Assembly: GCA_028551475.1 (NCBI GenBank)
Contig: CM052356.1
Coordinates: forward strand, 14,969,884-15,033,883
Length of the DNA stretch: 64,000 bases
Direction: 5' to 3'
From: Casuarina equisetifolia
Taxonomy: Eukaryota; Streptophyta; Magnoliopsida; Fagales; Casuarinaceae
This document shows positions 63,208-64,000 of the stretch, piece after piece; the stretch's first letter is position 1; the number at the start of each line of letters is the position of its first letter. Made by a program: the position numbers and the translations under genes. The notes below the pieces were generated by a model, which was not told the origin of the DNA, made no database searches, and worked only from the letters and a program-made list of their open reading frames with translations.

Positions 63208-64000
63208 CTGAAAGACATTTGAATATTTTAAAATGCATCTTTCAATAGCATGCATATCAATGTGCTTATATGTGTCATGTTTATAAAACTGTGTGCACGC
63301 AGGTGGGTGGGTGGGCGGGCGGGTGGATGTGTGTGGGTGTGTGGATGAGAGAGGGAGGGAGAGAGAAACAAATGATGCATACTAAAACAATAAGAAGAAA
63401 AATGGCAAAACGAGAAAGAAAACAATAGAAACATACAACATTAGACTTATTAGGGCAAAGATCTAAAACTTCATTGAATATTCACAGATACCCATATTGG
63501 ATACCTAAGATCATTATTTACTAATATGCTTTGTCATTGCTGGCATCTGTTACGTCGATTCACTCCAAGAAAGGTTTTATTTCTTTGGTCACATGGATGA
63601 ACAATGGGTACATATGACCCAAAAATTAACTACAAATTGTTTTCGTGACTATTTCCTAGAATGCAGAGGAATTCTTCTCGTATACCTGGTCTCTAATAGC
63701 ACCTTGATAGAAAATTTGAAATCAGCGAGCTGGACATTCCAGGCACGCCAAGTGAAGTCTATGAGTCCTCTTGCATTCTTTGAGCTCACTTGTACTCTAC
63801 TGAACCATAACACTCACATAAGCTACAAATTTACTTTTATCTGTTTACAAAAGTTGTGTCCCACTCTGGAAATTCATACTTGTTATGGAAAGTGGAAATT
63901 CCAAATGTCCTAATCCCTTTAAAATAGCATTTTATGAACAGGGACAAGGGATGCAACTCTCTCTAATACCCTTGAAAGCATCTTGGCACTTCATATTTGA
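63208..64000 (-). other. Probable intron of the CSC1-like gene
   Basis: No further exon of the channel family could be recognised here. A GT/GGTGGG-rich tract lies at 63300-63365 and the rest is ordinary intron-like sequence. The intron would be at least 793 bp. Confidence 0.5.

Noticed and set aside
63593-63913. Possible upstream exon of the CSC1-like gene, or plus-strand gene
   Set aside because: Neither strand gives family-like sequence. A minus-strand stretch near 63650-63760 looked exon-like but does not match the part of the channel expected before ILNVYE.
1-64000. CRISPR arrays, bacterial operons, rRNA genes and tRNA genes
   Set aside because: Nothing of the kind is seen. The only regular repeats are microsatellites, minisatellites and LTRs of a plant nuclear genome; tRNAs were not searched exhaustively.

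Overview
The window is nuclear DNA of a flowering plant, very probably a woody eudicot. It is AT-rich, its genes carry introns with GT..AG borders, and it contains plant-only families (purine permease, subgroup-14 R2R3-MYB, TED7-like proline-rich membrane protein). It also holds Ty1/copia and RNase H-type LINE relics. No species can be named from the sequence.

Left part (1-14.6 kb): a 19-exon gene on + for a mitochondrial type-I DnaJ of the ATJ1 kind (288-10231) runs tail-to-tail into a two-exon purine permease gene on - (13402-14608). The Arabidopsis orthologues (ATJ1 At1g28210, PUP3 At1g28220, PUP1 At1g28230) are also neighbours, so this is conserved microsynteny.

Middle part (18.7-39.3 kb): three TED7-like loci lie in the same orientation. 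Two of them belong to a tandem segmental duplication. Unit B (about 32.9-36.7 kb) keeps a nearly complete gene (33720-34798). Unit A (about 18.7-32.9 kb) is the same segment swollen by retroelements. Its gene is reduced to the first ~35 homologous codons (29433-29570) plus a 3' flank scrap (24119-24400). The rest is replaced or interrupted by copia pieces in both orientations and a LINE 3' end. A third, more diverged TED7-like gene (38500-39290) carries an 11-unit 21-bp coding minisatellite.

Right part (47-64 kb): a three-exon subgroup-14 MYB gene (47359-48597); a degenerate copia element with both LTRs (54035-59354); a three-exon gene for an uncharacterised, probably plastid-targeted membrane protein (60069-61878); and, converging on it, the last two coding exons of a CSC1/OSCA-type (HYP1-like) channel gene that continues past the right edge.

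Across the window, two to four reading frames in otherwise well-preserved host genes are broken by what looks like one missing base in a homopolymer run (ATJ1 twice, both TED7-like genes once). Consensus errors of the assembly are the simplest explanation, but real mutations are possible. The copia element at 54 kb instead shows genuine decay: nearly all its stops are one transition away from CAG, CAA, CGA or TGG, and the RT catalytic YVDD reads YVND.

Long stretches (14.6-18.7, 39.3-47.3, 48.6-54.0 kb) hold no gene that I can support.
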